DNA of 64,000 nt, taken from positions 295,387 through 359,386 of the forward strand of contig NZ_MZNT01000009.1 in the NCBI RefSeq assembly GCF_002042965.1, written 5' to 3'. How positions within the stretch are numbered: position 1 is the first letter of the stretch; each line of letters starts with the position of its first letter. The notes beneath the pieces are model-generated. The model made no database searches and had not been told where the DNA came from. It saw only the letters and a list, made by a program, of their open reading frames with translations. The stretch comes from Paenibacillus sp. 32352 (GTDB lineage Bacteria; Bacillota; Bacilli; Paenibacillales; NBRC-103111). Made by a program: the position numbers and the translations under genes. Positions 51,832-59,401 of the stretch are shown here, piece after piece.

Positions 51832-52182
51832 AACTAATAGGTAGATAGTACTAACCATCTCTCGAAATCTTTTTACGTTGAAGAAGAATTGTTTAAAAGA
51901 ACAATAATGCGAACTTAGGAACTGTTCTATAACTAATTAGATAACGGAGCGCCATTAGATTTTATTCAAGGCATGTTGGGGCATGAAAAAGCATCAACCA
52001 CTCAGATTTACGCCCAGCTGCGCGGGGAACGCCGTCGAGAACTCTACCGTCATTACTTTTAGGGTTTGTAGCGGCGGGTGTCATATTGAAGCCACCGTTC
52101 AACTAAAGGGCGGGATACTTCGATGCTGTCACGAATAGATACGGAAAGCGAATTAGTATGAAAATAGCGAGGTCATAGGCCT
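51832..52182. other. Stretch holding only an integrase remnant
   Basis: Apart from the fragment at 51937-52062 and an AACTAAAGGGCGGGATAC repeat-like string near 52099, nothing was recognised. Confidence 0.5.
51937..52062 (+). pseudogene. C-terminal fragment of a tyrosine recombinase/integrase
   Basis: About 41 codons with no start encode NGAPLDFIQGMLGHEKAS, TTQIYAQLRGERRRELYRHYF and then TAG. The LGHEKASTTQIY string is the catalytic HxxR-Y end of XerC-type integrases, with the nucleophile tyrosine. The rest of the gene is gone. Confidence 0.8.
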
Positions 52183-52545
52183 ATGGGGGTTAATTCAAAA
52201 GGAAGACGCAAGTTAGAGTATTGCGACACGACGTATTATTGGAATGTTCACCAAGATGCAGAAGATTACGGACGAATCAATCTTAGTATTGTTTCAGAGG
52301 ATAAGAAATTTATTGTTTCATATCATGTGGCACAAACAGACTATGATAAGACACCGCACATTGTGGTGAAAGGAATGGAGTTTGCAGGATTAGAAAATCA
52401 CCCTCATAAAGGTTGGGTAAGAGTACAAACTCCAATTTGGGATGACCGTATCGTTACACCAAGTCTTGTGAAGACAATAATCGAATGGTGCTTGCGTCCC
52501 AAAGTTCAACTTATTTTTGTTAATTGTGCAGGCAAAATTATATAA
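52183..52545 (+). CDS. Hypothetical protein
   Basis: The 120-residue product looks like a folded beta-rich domain (CDTTYYWNVHQDAEDYGRINLSIVSEDKKFIVSYHV, HIVVKGMEF) with a helix near the end (LVKTIIEWCLRPKVQLIFV). The strings WNVH and an Asp/Tyr-rich loop recall small Bacillota proteins of unknown role. The ATG at 52183 has only a weak GAGGT upstream. It lies in the AT-rich island between two mobile-element remnants and carries no recognised function. Confidence 0.65.
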   Translation: MGVNSKGRRKLEYCDTTYYWNVHQDAEDYGRINLSIVSEDKKFIVSYHVAQTDYDKTPHIVVKGMEFAGLENHPHKGWVRVQTPIWDDRIVTPSLVKTIIEWCLRPKVQLIFVNCAGKII

Positions 52546-52563
52546 AACTTTTACATCTTAACT

Positions 52564-52584
52564 GATTAAGTTAACGGGTACGAT
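52564..52584 (+). repeat. Dispersed repeat string
   Basis: TTAACGGGTACGATAGTG here matches TAACGGATACGATAGTG at 50528 and the looser CTAACGGGCAGGATAC at 63902. Confidence 0.5.
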
Positions 52585-52684
52585 AGTGCAATAGTCATCA
52601 TGAGAAAGCTGCCGTTTTGATATTATCCCCTTTAAGTAAACAGTGCTAAGAAAGCGCACTACAGTGTACTTGGAGGGGATTTTT

Positions 52685-52774
52685 ATGGGGAAAATAAGAA
52701 AGACATACGACGTGGAGCTTAAACATAAAGCCGTTAAGATGTTCATCGACGAAAAGCGGGGATTTAAGACTTAA
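52685..52774 (+). pseudogene. IS3-family transposase OrfA fragment
   Basis: ATG 52685, preceded by TTGGAGGGG, opens 29 codons (MGKIRKTYDVELKHKAV and FIDEKRGFK) and then TAA. This is the beginning of an IS3-group OrfA different from the fragment at 41518. Nothing of the remaining element is recognised downstream. Confidence 0.7.
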
Positions 52775-52812
52775 CAAATGTAGCAGTAAATGAACGATGG
52801 ATCCAGTTACGT

Positions 52813-52992
52813 TTACCGTCTGCCGACGCTGCTTTTACGTCCCAATGCAAACCCGTTCTTCCATGCATCAAGCAAAAGAGACATTATGTTCTCTTTTGTT
52901 TCCTGATCCCATCTGTTGATCAATCCAACGGTGCTACGTTCGGAGTCAGAGAGCTGCCGGCCGATTGCATTCTCAATCGAATTGATGTTCAT
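52813..52992 (-). CDS. Small protein of unknown function
   Basis: The 59-residue protein is supported by a strong AAAGGAGGAT RBS before the start at 52992. It reads as a helical acidic protein (MNINSIENAIGRQLSDSERSTVGLINRW, then ETKENIMSLLLDAWKNG) with a basic end (GRKSSVGRR). No family is recognised. It sits in the island of mobile-element remnants with another minus-strand small gene behind it. Confidence 0.6.
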   Translation of the reverse strand: MNINSIENAIGRQLSDSERSTVGLINRWDQETKENIMSLLLDAWKNGFALGRKSSVGRR

Positions 52993-53110
52993 TGCGAAAT
53001 CCTCCTTTTTCGTCTGCGTGGTCGCCAAACGATCGTGCACTTATCGGCAGCATTGTCGTCCATCAGCCCAATTAGGCTGGTGCATAGCCCCAGCACGTTT
53101 CCAATGGATT

Positions 53111-53335
53111 TTAGCTTGATTTGATAAGTATCGACGGATTTCTTAAATAATTATCCTGGTTTGCCAAACAAACATTTAGTTCATCGTTGGTCTGGAAATG
53201 AGTTGGGGATGACAACGGGTTTGCCACAAGCGTATTTATATCTATTGAAAGATTTTGATCAACCCATGATTGGAAACGATTTGTTGGGATACCTAATGCA
53301 TTGATAACATGTTCAATATTTAGTGTGGACTTCAT
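53111..53335 (-). CDS. Small protein of unknown function
   Basis: The 74-residue product has an N-terminal helix (TLNIEHVINALGIPTNRFQSWVDQNL) that could be a short HTH-like segment, followed by polar sequence. AGGGGG lies about 11 bases before the ATG at 53335. It is on the same strand as the small gene at 52813-52992, about 118 bp upstream of it. The function is unknown and the gene may be a fragment. Confidence 0.45.
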   Translation of the reverse strand: MKSTLNIEHVINALGIPTNRFQSWVDQNLSIDINTLVANPLSSPTHFQTNDELNVCLANQDNYLRNPSILIKSS

Positions 53336-53690
53336 TTAAGATAACCCCCTATAGATAAAGGTGGTCCGGTTGCACTACTAGCTCAACCAAGTCCAAGTGC
53401 CCAAATATAGACATGGTTTCATTGCTTACCTTGGGACTATAGTAACAAAATTTTCTTATTATTTCTGTTTCGTATGCCACAGTTTTTTAGTTATTTTAAG
53501 AAATATGAATCTTTTCACCTATTTTTGGAGTTGTTACTTATTCTTTGCTAGACGATTAAAGACATGGTGTGAAGGGTATAATCGAAGCTAGTTTTATCCC
53601 AGCCTGAGCTAGCTTTCATATCTGCAGAAAATACTGGACTTATCGTTCCGAAAAAGTATATACTGTACCTACGGAAAAGGAGGGAGAGCC
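53336..53690. other. Gene-free AT-rich stretch
   Basis: Only the tetR promoter and half operator near 53635-53664 were recognised. A 64-codon frame at 53397 has no RBS. Confidence 0.5.
53635..53664 (+). promoter_or_regulatory. tetR promoter with operator half-site
   Basis: TGGACT and TATACT are separated by 18 bases. CGTTCCG at 53644-53650, inside the spacer, repeats the arm of the operator at 54288-54303. Confidence 0.5.
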
Positions 53691-54266
53691 ATGGGACGCT
53701 ACAAAGAGTTTGATAAAGAATCGGTGCTTCATAAAGCGATGCTCGTTTTTTGGAAGAAGGGCTACGAAGCGGCAAGCATTCCCGATTTGCTGGAAGCTAT
53801 GGATCTTAGCAGATCAAGTTTGTATGAAACGTTCGGGGACAAGCAAACGCTGTATATCGAAGCGATTAACTGGTACAAGAAGTGGAAGCAATCCAAACGG
53901 GACATCCTCGTTAATGCGACATCCGCCAAATCGGGAATCCGGCAGTACTTCGAGATACACATCGATTCCGCCTTGGGCGGCGAGTCGCCGAAGGGCTGTC
54001 TCATTACTAATGCAGCGGTCAGCATGGATTCGCCAGACGAGCAACTGAATGTGTTGATCAGGGAGCGGTTTGACGAGTTGGAGAAATCCTTCTACGAGCT
54101 GCTGCGCAAAGGTCAGGAGACGGGAGAAATCATGCCTGAGAAAGATATCAAGACTTTATCTTATCTGCTCACAAACCTGAATCATAGTATAAATATCGTT
54201 GTGAAGGTGCAGGGTGACCGCAGTAAGATGCAGCAGATGATAGACATGGTGATGGAAATGCTATAA
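53691..54266 (+). CDS. TetR family transcriptional regulator
   Basis: The 191-residue regulator has the TetR N-terminal HTH: KESVLHKAMLVFWKKGYEAASIPDLLEAMDLSRSSLYETFGDKQTLY at residues 9-55. The ligand-binding C-terminal domain resembles TetR_C_16/YxaF-type proteins (GCLITNAAV, the FDELEKSFYELLRKGQETGEI helix pair). AAGGAGGG precedes the ATG. The MFS transporter gene follows 68 bp later with a palindrome between them, so the regulator probably represses both itself and the pump. Confidence 0.94.
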   Translation: MGRYKEFDKESVLHKAMLVFWKKGYEAASIPDLLEAMDLSRSSLYETFGDKQTLYIEAINWYKKWKQSKRDILVNATSAKSGIRQYFEIHIDSALGGESPKGCLITNAAVSMDSPDEQLNVLIRERFDELEKSFYELLRKGQETGEIMPEKDIKTLSYLLTNLNHSINIVVKVQGDRSKMQQMIDMVMEML

Positions 54267-54287
54267 AACATTTTTTTTTGCACATTT

Positions 54288-54303
54288 CGGAACGAACGTT
54301 CCG
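54288..54303. promoter_or_regulatory. Likely TetR operator
   Basis: CGGAACG 54288-54294 and CGTTCCG 54297-54303 form a perfect inverted repeat around AA, directly before the MFS gene. A half-site is repeated in the tetR promoter. Confidence 0.65.
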
Positions 54304-54334
54304 GAAAATTTCTGGTAAGAAAAGGGGACTTTCT

Positions 54335-55552
54335 ATGCATTCAGCTTCCATTCCAACGGAAAAATCGGTCTCGACAGCGCTGATTTTTATCCTAGCAGCC
54401 GCTTGCGGCATCATAGCGGCAAATCTTTATTATGCTCAACCATTGATAGGCTCGATCGGTTCGGCCATCGGACTCTCCTCCGGGGCTGCCGCCCTTATCG
54501 TTACGTTGACTCAAGTCGGCTACGGGATCGGCTTGTTATTTATCGTACCGTTGGGAGACATCCTGGAAAATCGTAAGTTGATCGTTTCATCATTGCTCCT
54601 AACAGCCGCCGTTTTGACAATTGCCGCTGTAATCAAAAGCGCCATCCTGTTCCTCACCGCTTCACTCGTGATCGGAGTAGGTTCTGTAGCAGCACAAATC
54701 CTTGTGCCGTATGCGGCTCATCTTTCGCCAGAAGCTGTGCGCGGTCGCAACGTGGGCAACGTCATGAGCGGGCTGCTTCTGGGGATTATGCTCGCGCGTC
54801 CCATTTCAAGCTTGGTGGCGGAGTATATGGGCTGGCGCGCCATATATTTCATCTCCGCCGCATTGATTTTCGCGCTGGCTCTTGTATTGGCAAAGGCATT
54901 GCCCTCAAGGAAGCCTTCGGCGGCTACAGCTTACCCGGCGCTGCTGCACTCCATGCTGCATCTGCTGAAGGCGACACCGGCATTGCGCCGGAGGGCAATT
55001 TATCATGCTTGTGTATTCGGTACGTTCAGTTTGTTTTGGACTACAGTTCCGTTGGTATTGACAAGTCCGCCGTTCCATTTCACTCAGAAGGAGGTCGCTC
55101 TGTTCGCATTAGTCGGGGTAATGGGGGCAATTGTGGCGCCAGCAGCGGGCCGTATGGCAGACCGTGGATGGGTTCGCCCGGCTACGGGATGGGCATTGGG
55201 CATCGTCATCTTTTCCGGGCTGCTTCCTTTGCTGGTTCCATCAAATTCTGCACTCGCAGTCCCCGTCCTCGTAGTTGCGGCGATTTTACTTGACATGGGG
55301 GTTTCCGCCAACATGGTTCTCGGGCAGCGGGTGATTTTCTCTTTAGGAGCGGAATTTCGCAGTAGGCTTAACGGTTTGTATATGGCGATTTTCTTTCTAG
55401 GGGGCGCTATCGGCTCAGCGGCAGGGGGATGGGCTTATGCGATGGGGGGCTGGGAGGCGGCACTGCTGATCGGAATCGCCTTACCGGCCATCGCCATGGC
55501 GTATTATGCGACGGAGTTTTCGAGATTAGGGAAGGAAAATCTCATTGATTGA
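54335..55552 (+). CDS. MFS efflux transporter
   Basis: The 405-residue protein has twelve hydrophobic segments. It begins AAACGIIAANLYYAQPLIGSI and carries the loop 2-3 signature in FIVPLGDILENRKLI near residue 72. The YYAQPLI opening and the LLGIMLARPISSLVAEYMGWRAIYFISA stretch are typical of YnfM/YybF-like DHA1 efflux pumps. ATG 54335 has AAAGGGGAC seven bases before it; the frame upstream contains the operator and is not coding. It is likely the target of the TetR regulator encoded just upstream, and may export a toxic compound. Confidence 0.92.
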   Translation: MHSASIPTEKSVSTALIFILAAACGIIAANLYYAQPLIGSIGSAIGLSSGAAALIVTLTQVGYGIGLLFIVPLGDILENRKLIVSSLLLTAAVLTIAAVIKSAILFLTASLVIGVGSVAAQILVPYAAHLSPEAVRGRNVGNVMSGLLLGIMLARPISSLVAEYMGWRAIYFISAALIFALALVLAKALPSRKPSAATAYPALLHSMLHLLKATPALRRRAIYHACVFGTFSLFWTTVPLVLTSPPFHFTQKEVALFALVGVMGAIVAPAAGRMADRGWVRPATGWALGIVIFSGLLPLLVPSNSALAVPVLVVAAILLDMGVSANMVLGQRVIFSLGAEFRSRLNGLYMAIFFLGGAIGSAAGGWAYAMGGWEAALLIGIALPAIAMAYYATEFSRLGKENLID

Positions 55553-55590
55553 GAAGCGCAGTTGAGTAATCCATACGTTCTAAGCCAAGC

Positions 55591-55661
55591 CAACGGCAGA
55601 CGATAGCTCAATCATGGTACGACGGCAGCCGGCTTGACGCATCGGCAGCCGTCTACCGTTG
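55591..55661. repeat. Dispersed hairpin repeat
   Basis: A 12-bp stem with one mismatch (55591-55602 with 55650-55661) encloses two CGGCAGCC strings and is followed by CAATGGCAGGATAC. It belongs to the same family as the hairpins at 43321, 56858 and 63866. Confidence 0.55.
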
Positions 55662-55745
55662 AAGCAATGGCAGGATACCGCAACAACGACTAAATTTATG
55701 CGTTATAACTAGTGATAACCTTTAATTAGGGTTAGGGGGATATGG

Positions 55746-55955
55746 ATGAGCGAAATCATAACCAAAGCTATATTATTCATGCTATATCTTCCAGTATTAA
55801 TATGGGTACTTGACTTCTTTAAAGGACAACTATTTATTCTAATTACCTTACTTATTATCTTTTCTGTTTGCTATTCAATTATTGAATCAAAAGTAATGTA
55901 TTATGCCAAAAGCATTATACAAAAAATGAGGGGGATTCTAAATTTTGAATGGTGA
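55746..55955 (+). CDS. Small membrane protein
   Basis: The 69-residue protein is mostly two hydrophobic stretches (AILFMLYLPVLIWVLDFF and LFILITLLIIFSVCYSIIE), followed by a basic amphipathic end (KSIIQKMRGILNFEW). TTAGGGGGA lies upstream of ATG 55746 at acceptable distance. The gene is AT-rich. No family is recognised and it stands alone. Confidence 0.55.
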   Translation: MSEIITKAILFMLYLPVLIWVLDFFKGQLFILITLLIIFSVCYSIIESKVMYYAKSIIQKMRGILNFEW

Positions 55956-56015
55956 GTTTTACAGTATTTCTTCGAAAAAAGCTTTAAGCTAACAAAGACG
56001 ATCATGGGATGATCA

Positions 56016-56047
56016 GGGAGCAGATTGCCGCGGCAGCTGCTCTTTCT
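56016..56047 (+). terminator. Terminator-like hairpin
   Basis: GAGCAG 56018-56023 pairs with CTGCTC 56037-56042 around a TGCCG/CGGCA stem, followed by TTTCTG. Confidence 0.55.
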
Positions 56048-56148
56048 GTCATTAAGCGAAAGGGCAGATTAGCAATCTGTAAGAAACAATCCGAACTGAA
56101 ATGTCTTAAAATATAGTTTATGAACAGAGATTGGAGGGCGTTATCGAA

Positions 56149-56724
56149 ATGGCTAAACTGATCTACCCTATTAACGTATCTTTGGACGGTTACATGGAGG
56201 ACGAGCGCGGCAATCTCGAGTGGTCGATCTCCGATGACGAGGTGTTTGCGTTCTGGACTGACTTCCAGCGGCCGATTGGCACCTACCTATACGGGCGTCG
56301 AATGTACGAGTCGATGGTGTACTGGGAGACGGCGAACATCAAAATGAACCCGTCCAGCGGCGATCAACTGGAGGTAATGCGGGACTTCGCGCAGATTTGG
56401 CGAGCTGCTGAGAAGATCGTGTTTTCCCGGACACTTCAGTCGGTTTCAAACGCTAGGACTAGGATCGAGCGCGAATTCGATCCTGATGCGATCTGGAGGC
56501 TGAAGGAGTCTTCAGGAGCCGACATTACGATTGGCGGCACCGAGCTTGCTGGGCAGGCGATGAGCGCGGGACTGATCGACGAGTGTCATCTGCTTGTTAA
56601 TCCGATAATCTTGGGTGGAGGTAAGCGAGCATTGCCGGACAACCTCAGCATGCGGCTCGAGTTGCTCGGTGAGCGCCGCTTCCGATGCGGAGTTGTTCAG
56701 CTTCACTACCGCGTGATCGTCTGA
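56149..56724 (+). CDS. Dihydrofolate reductase/RibD C-terminal family protein
   Basis: The 191-residue protein has the RibD_C/DHFR-like fold: KLIYPINVSLDGYMEDERGNLEW at the start, YLYGRRMYESMVYWE near residue 47, KIVFSRTLQSV near 90 and the cofactor loop DITIGGTELAGQAMSAGLIDECHLLVNPIILGGGKRAL near residues 125-162. Such stand-alone proteins (YyaP/YwjB-like) reduce unknown substrates with NAD(P)H. GGAGGG lies well before ATG 56149. The next 574 bases carry no gene. Confidence 0.9.
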   Translation: MAKLIYPINVSLDGYMEDERGNLEWSISDDEVFAFWTDFQRPIGTYLYGRRMYESMVYWETANIKMNPSSGDQLEVMRDFAQIWRAAEKIVFSRTLQSVSNARTRIEREFDPDAIWRLKESSGADITIGGTELAGQAMSAGLIDECHLLVNPIILGGGKRALPDNLSMRLELLGERRFRCGVVQLHYRVIV

Positions 56725-57298
56725 CCGTGACACTAGAGTGAATTCAGGAGATACGTTTTCGGGCTTACTTTAATCGAGTGAAATTTACGCAATCCGGAAG
56801 TTATGAGCGGCTTCCATTTTTAAACTAAGGGGCACGCTAGCTATATAACGAACTAAGACGCGGCTGCCGGTACAAACCGGCAGCCGCGTTATACTATTGG
56901 CAAGATAGTTCAATAAAGTGCCCACAATTGTTAGAATCAATTAACATTAAGGGCAGTTGGCTTGAATTCAACTGCTGTTATTTTTCAACTGGATAATTTA
57001 ACCGGACCTCGAAACTGGCAGATTGGTTTAGGGGGATTTGTCATAATAATGCATCTATGTTACGTTGAATTTGGTGAATGAATCCATCACTGAACGCTGG
57101 AAACACTATTCACACCACAAGAATCGGATATGGAAAATAATTTGGGCGTTGTTTATGACGGTCCGTTCTGTGGAACCATTATGCAAGATGTTTCAAGTAA
57201 CACAGTTACCCATTGTCATAAACCGTCTTGCCTTTCGTACTATTTGTGTAAGATAATGGCATGAGCCGCTTAAATTTCAGATAAAGGAAGACGATTTT
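56725..57298. other. Gene-free stretch before the two-component system
   Basis: It holds the hairpin repeat at 56858-56889 and the RBS of the regulator. A 63-codon frame at 57065 has no RBS. No clear promoter was identified. Confidence 0.5.
56858..56889 (+). repeat. Dispersed GC-rich hairpin
   Basis: A perfect 14-bp stem (56858-56871 with 56876-56889) with ACAA loop is followed by TATACTATTGGCAAGATAG. It nearly duplicates the hairpin at 43321-43350 and may stop transcription weakly. Confidence 0.75.
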
Positions 57299-57991
57299 AT
57301 GTTTGGAGCCACTATACTTCTGGTTGATGATGAGAAGGAAATCACCAATCTTCTGGAAATTTATTTGAAAAATGAAGGATTTCATGTGTGTACGGCGAGT
57401 GACGGTGCTGAGGCTTTGGAAATTTTACAAACGACTACGGTTGACTTGATCATTCTTGACGTCATGATGCCTCGTATGGACGGGATTCAAGCTTGTATGA
57501 AAATACGCGAGGAAAAGCAGATGCCGATCATCATGCTATCCGCTAAAGGCCAAGAGATCGATAAAATTACGGGATTAAGCATTGGAGCGGACGACTATGT
57601 GGTTAAACCATTCAGTCCTCTGGAAATCGTTGCCCGGGTCAAATCGCAGCTTCGCAGATTCATGCAGTTCCATGCGAATCAAGCAAAGGATGAAAGTGAA
57701 CTGGTGATCGATGATCTCATCATAAATTTGAAGACGCATAAAGTGTTTGTCGATAACAACCAGGTCAAGCTGACGCCGCGTGAATTCGCTATTTTGCAAG
57801 TGCTTGCCCAACACCGCGGCAACGTGCTAAGTATGGAGCAAATCTACGAATCCGTGTGGAACGAGCCATTCTACGAATCCAATAATACGGTTATGGTTCA
57901 CATCCGCAAAATCCGGGAAAAGCTCGAAAAAGATCCAAGCTCCCCGCAGTACATCAAAACCGTATGGGGAATAGGCTACACAATTGAGTAG
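57299..57991 (+). CDS. OmpR/PhoB-type response regulator
   Basis: The 230-residue regulator has a receiver domain with the acidic pair in LVDDEKE (Asp10, Asp11), phosphorylation site Asp54 in LIILDVMMPRMDG and Lys103 in DDYVVKPFSP. A winged-helix domain follows (LTPREFAILQVLAQHRGNVLSMEQIYESVWNEPFYESNNTVMVHIRKIREKLE). The sequence is closest by pattern to VanR/YycF-like regulators. AAAGGAAG precedes the ATG. The sensor kinase gene follows after 36 bp. Four TAAG repeats at 11-12 bp spacing before the FAD oxidoreductase gene downstream fit its binding mode. Confidence 0.95.
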   Translation: MFGATILLVDDEKEITNLLEIYLKNEGFHVCTASDGAEALEILQTTTVDLIILDVMMPRMDGIQACMKIREEKQMPIIMLSAKGQEIDKITGLSIGADDYVVKPFSPLEIVARVKSQLRRFMQFHANQAKDESELVIDDLIINLKTHKVFVDNNQVKLTPREFAILQVLAQHRGNVLSMEQIYESVWNEPFYESNNTVMVHIRKIREKLEKDPSSPQYIKTVWGIGYTIE

Positions 57992-58027
57992 TCTATAAAT
58001 ATCATAAGGACGGATTGGAGTTCGGAC

Positions 58028-59146
58028 GTGGAAATAAAATTCATCAATACGATGCGCTGGAAATTTATATTGCTGTTCGTGCTCAGTATTGCATTAACTG
58101 CCGTCACCGAACTTATCGGTTATCGGCTATTTTTGAAGCTTGTTTTTGTATGGCCTTTCTCTGCGCCGACGCGCTGGGTCGTCAATCATATTGGCTCTAC
58201 GCCGATCATGATTATTTCCGGCTGCGTGCTTTTCCTTGTCTATTTCTTTGTGCTCAGCAGTAAAGTTTTTTCGTATTTGGAGGAGATCACACGGGGGCTG
58301 CAAGAGATATCTCAGGGCAATCTGTCGTATGAAATTACGACCAAATCATCGGACGAATTGGGTGTCTTGGCGGAACATTTTAATCATATGACCAAGCAGC
58401 TGCGGAAGTCGATTGAAGAAGAGCGAAATGCCGAAAAAACCAAAAACGAGCTGATCACAGGGGTATCCCACGATCTACGCACTCCGCTCACCTCGATTCT
58501 CGGTTACTTGGAGCTGATTGAGACGGATCGCTATAAAGATGAGGTGGAGCTGCGGTATTACATAAACATTGCCTATGAAAAAACGAAAACCTTAAAAAAG
58601 CTGATCGACCACCTCTTCGAGTATACGTCGCTAAGCGGGCAAGGCATTCAGTTTCAAATGAAAAAAGTAAACATCCTGGGCTTCCTGAAGCAATTGGCGG
58701 AGGAATTCACCCCCCAGTTAAGAAAAGCAAGCATGTCATGCCGATTGACTGCCCCGGACGATAGTTTGTATGTGCTTGCCGACGGCCACCAATTAATGCG
58801 TGCGTACGAAAATATTATATCCAACGCGATTCGTTACGGAAGCACCGGCAAATCTATCGATATCCGGATCAGCAAGGTTGAAAACGAGGCTGTCGTGGAA
58901 ATCATCAACTATGGCGAACCGATTCCCGAGCGTGATATCCCTTATATTTTCGAACGATTTTATCGAACCGACAAATCAAGATCTTCACAGACCGGAGGAA
59001 CCGGGCTTGGGCTGGCCATCACGAAAAGCATTATCGAGATCCATGGCGGGTTGATTTCGGTTCGGAGCAGCCGCAAGGAAACGGTCTTTGAAACCAGACT
59101 TCCCATATACGAAAATGTATCTCCAGGATCACAAGAAGGCCGTTAA
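58028..59146 (+). CDS. Sensor histidine kinase (VanS-like)
   Basis: The 372-residue membrane kinase has two transmembrane helices (about 12-35 and 57-78) with only a short external loop. A HAMP domain follows (EITRGLQEISQGNLSYEITTKSSDELGVLAEHFNHM) and the H-box ITGVSHDLRTPLTSILGYLELIE, with the phosphorylated histidine near residue 147. The HATPase shows NIISNAIRYG, PYIFERFYR and GTGLGLAI. The small external loop suggests that it senses an event in or at the membrane. GTG 58028 has TTGGAG upstream. It pairs with the regulator gene just before it. Confidence 0.95.
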   Translation: MEIKFINTMRWKFILLFVLSIALTAVTELIGYRLFLKLVFVWPFSAPTRWVVNHIGSTPIMIISGCVLFLVYFFVLSSKVFSYLEEITRGLQEISQGNLSYEITTKSSDELGVLAEHFNHMTKQLRKSIEEERNAEKTKNELITGVSHDLRTPLTSILGYLELIETDRYKDEVELRYYINIAYEKTKTLKKLIDHLFEYTSLSGQGIQFQMKKVNILGFLKQLAEEFTPQLRKASMSCRLTAPDDSLYVLADGHQLMRAYENIISNAIRYGSTGKSIDIRISKVENEAVVEIINYGEPIPERDIPYIFERFYRTDKSRSSQTGGTGLGLAITKSIIEIHGGLISVRSSRKETVFETRLPIYENVSPGSQEGR

Positions 59147-59158
59147 CCGGCCTTTTTT
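59136..59158 (+). terminator. Terminator overlapping the kinase stop codon
   Basis: AAGGCCG 59136-59142 pairs with CGGCCTT 59148-59154 around TTAAC, which contains the stop, and six T follow. Confidence 0.85.
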
Positions 59159-59173
59159 ACAGTGTAGAATTTA

Positions 59174-59243
59174 AAAATTTCGGGGCTCCCCGAAAGTACC
59201 TGAATCAGCTTCGAAGCCAAGGCCCCACTTTGTGGGGTTATTT
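59174..59243 (+). repeat. Dispersed repeat with terminal hairpin (copy 3)
   Basis: AAATTTCGGGGCTCC, then AAAGTACCTGAATC, and a GCCCCAC/GTGGGG hairpin with TTATTT. This is the most compact copy of the repeat seen at 8184 and 23811. Confidence 0.65.
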
Positions 59244-59270
59244 CTGTTTGCAGCATTTCTTAATTTTTAT

Positions 59271-59334
59271 TAAGAATCATTTAAGCGTCCGCTAAGCGCC
59301 TGCATAAGGAACATTAACATTTCTCGTTTATACT
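59271..59334 (+). promoter_or_regulatory. Response-regulator boxes and promoter of the FAD oxidoreductase gene
   Basis: TAAG occurs at 59271, 59282, 59293 and 59305, spacings 11, 11 and 12 bp. The central two are TAAGCG. The repeats end at the place of a -35 box (AAGGAA, poor) 17 bases before TATACT at 59329-59334. OmpR-family regulators bind 11-bp direct repeats in this position to activate weak promoters. Confidence 0.6.
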
Positions 59335-59401
59335 AGACGACGGCAGAGATAATGAAGTACCAATCCTGCTATAACAAATAATATAGGCAGAGGTGTTCAT
59401 C

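Noticed and set aside
53397..53591. 64-codon hydrophobic frame
   Set aside because: No RBS, Cys/Phe-rich composition of AT-rich non-coding DNA.
57065..57256. 63-codon frame before the response regulator
   Set aside because: No RBS and no recognisable domain; it fills the leader of the two-component operon.
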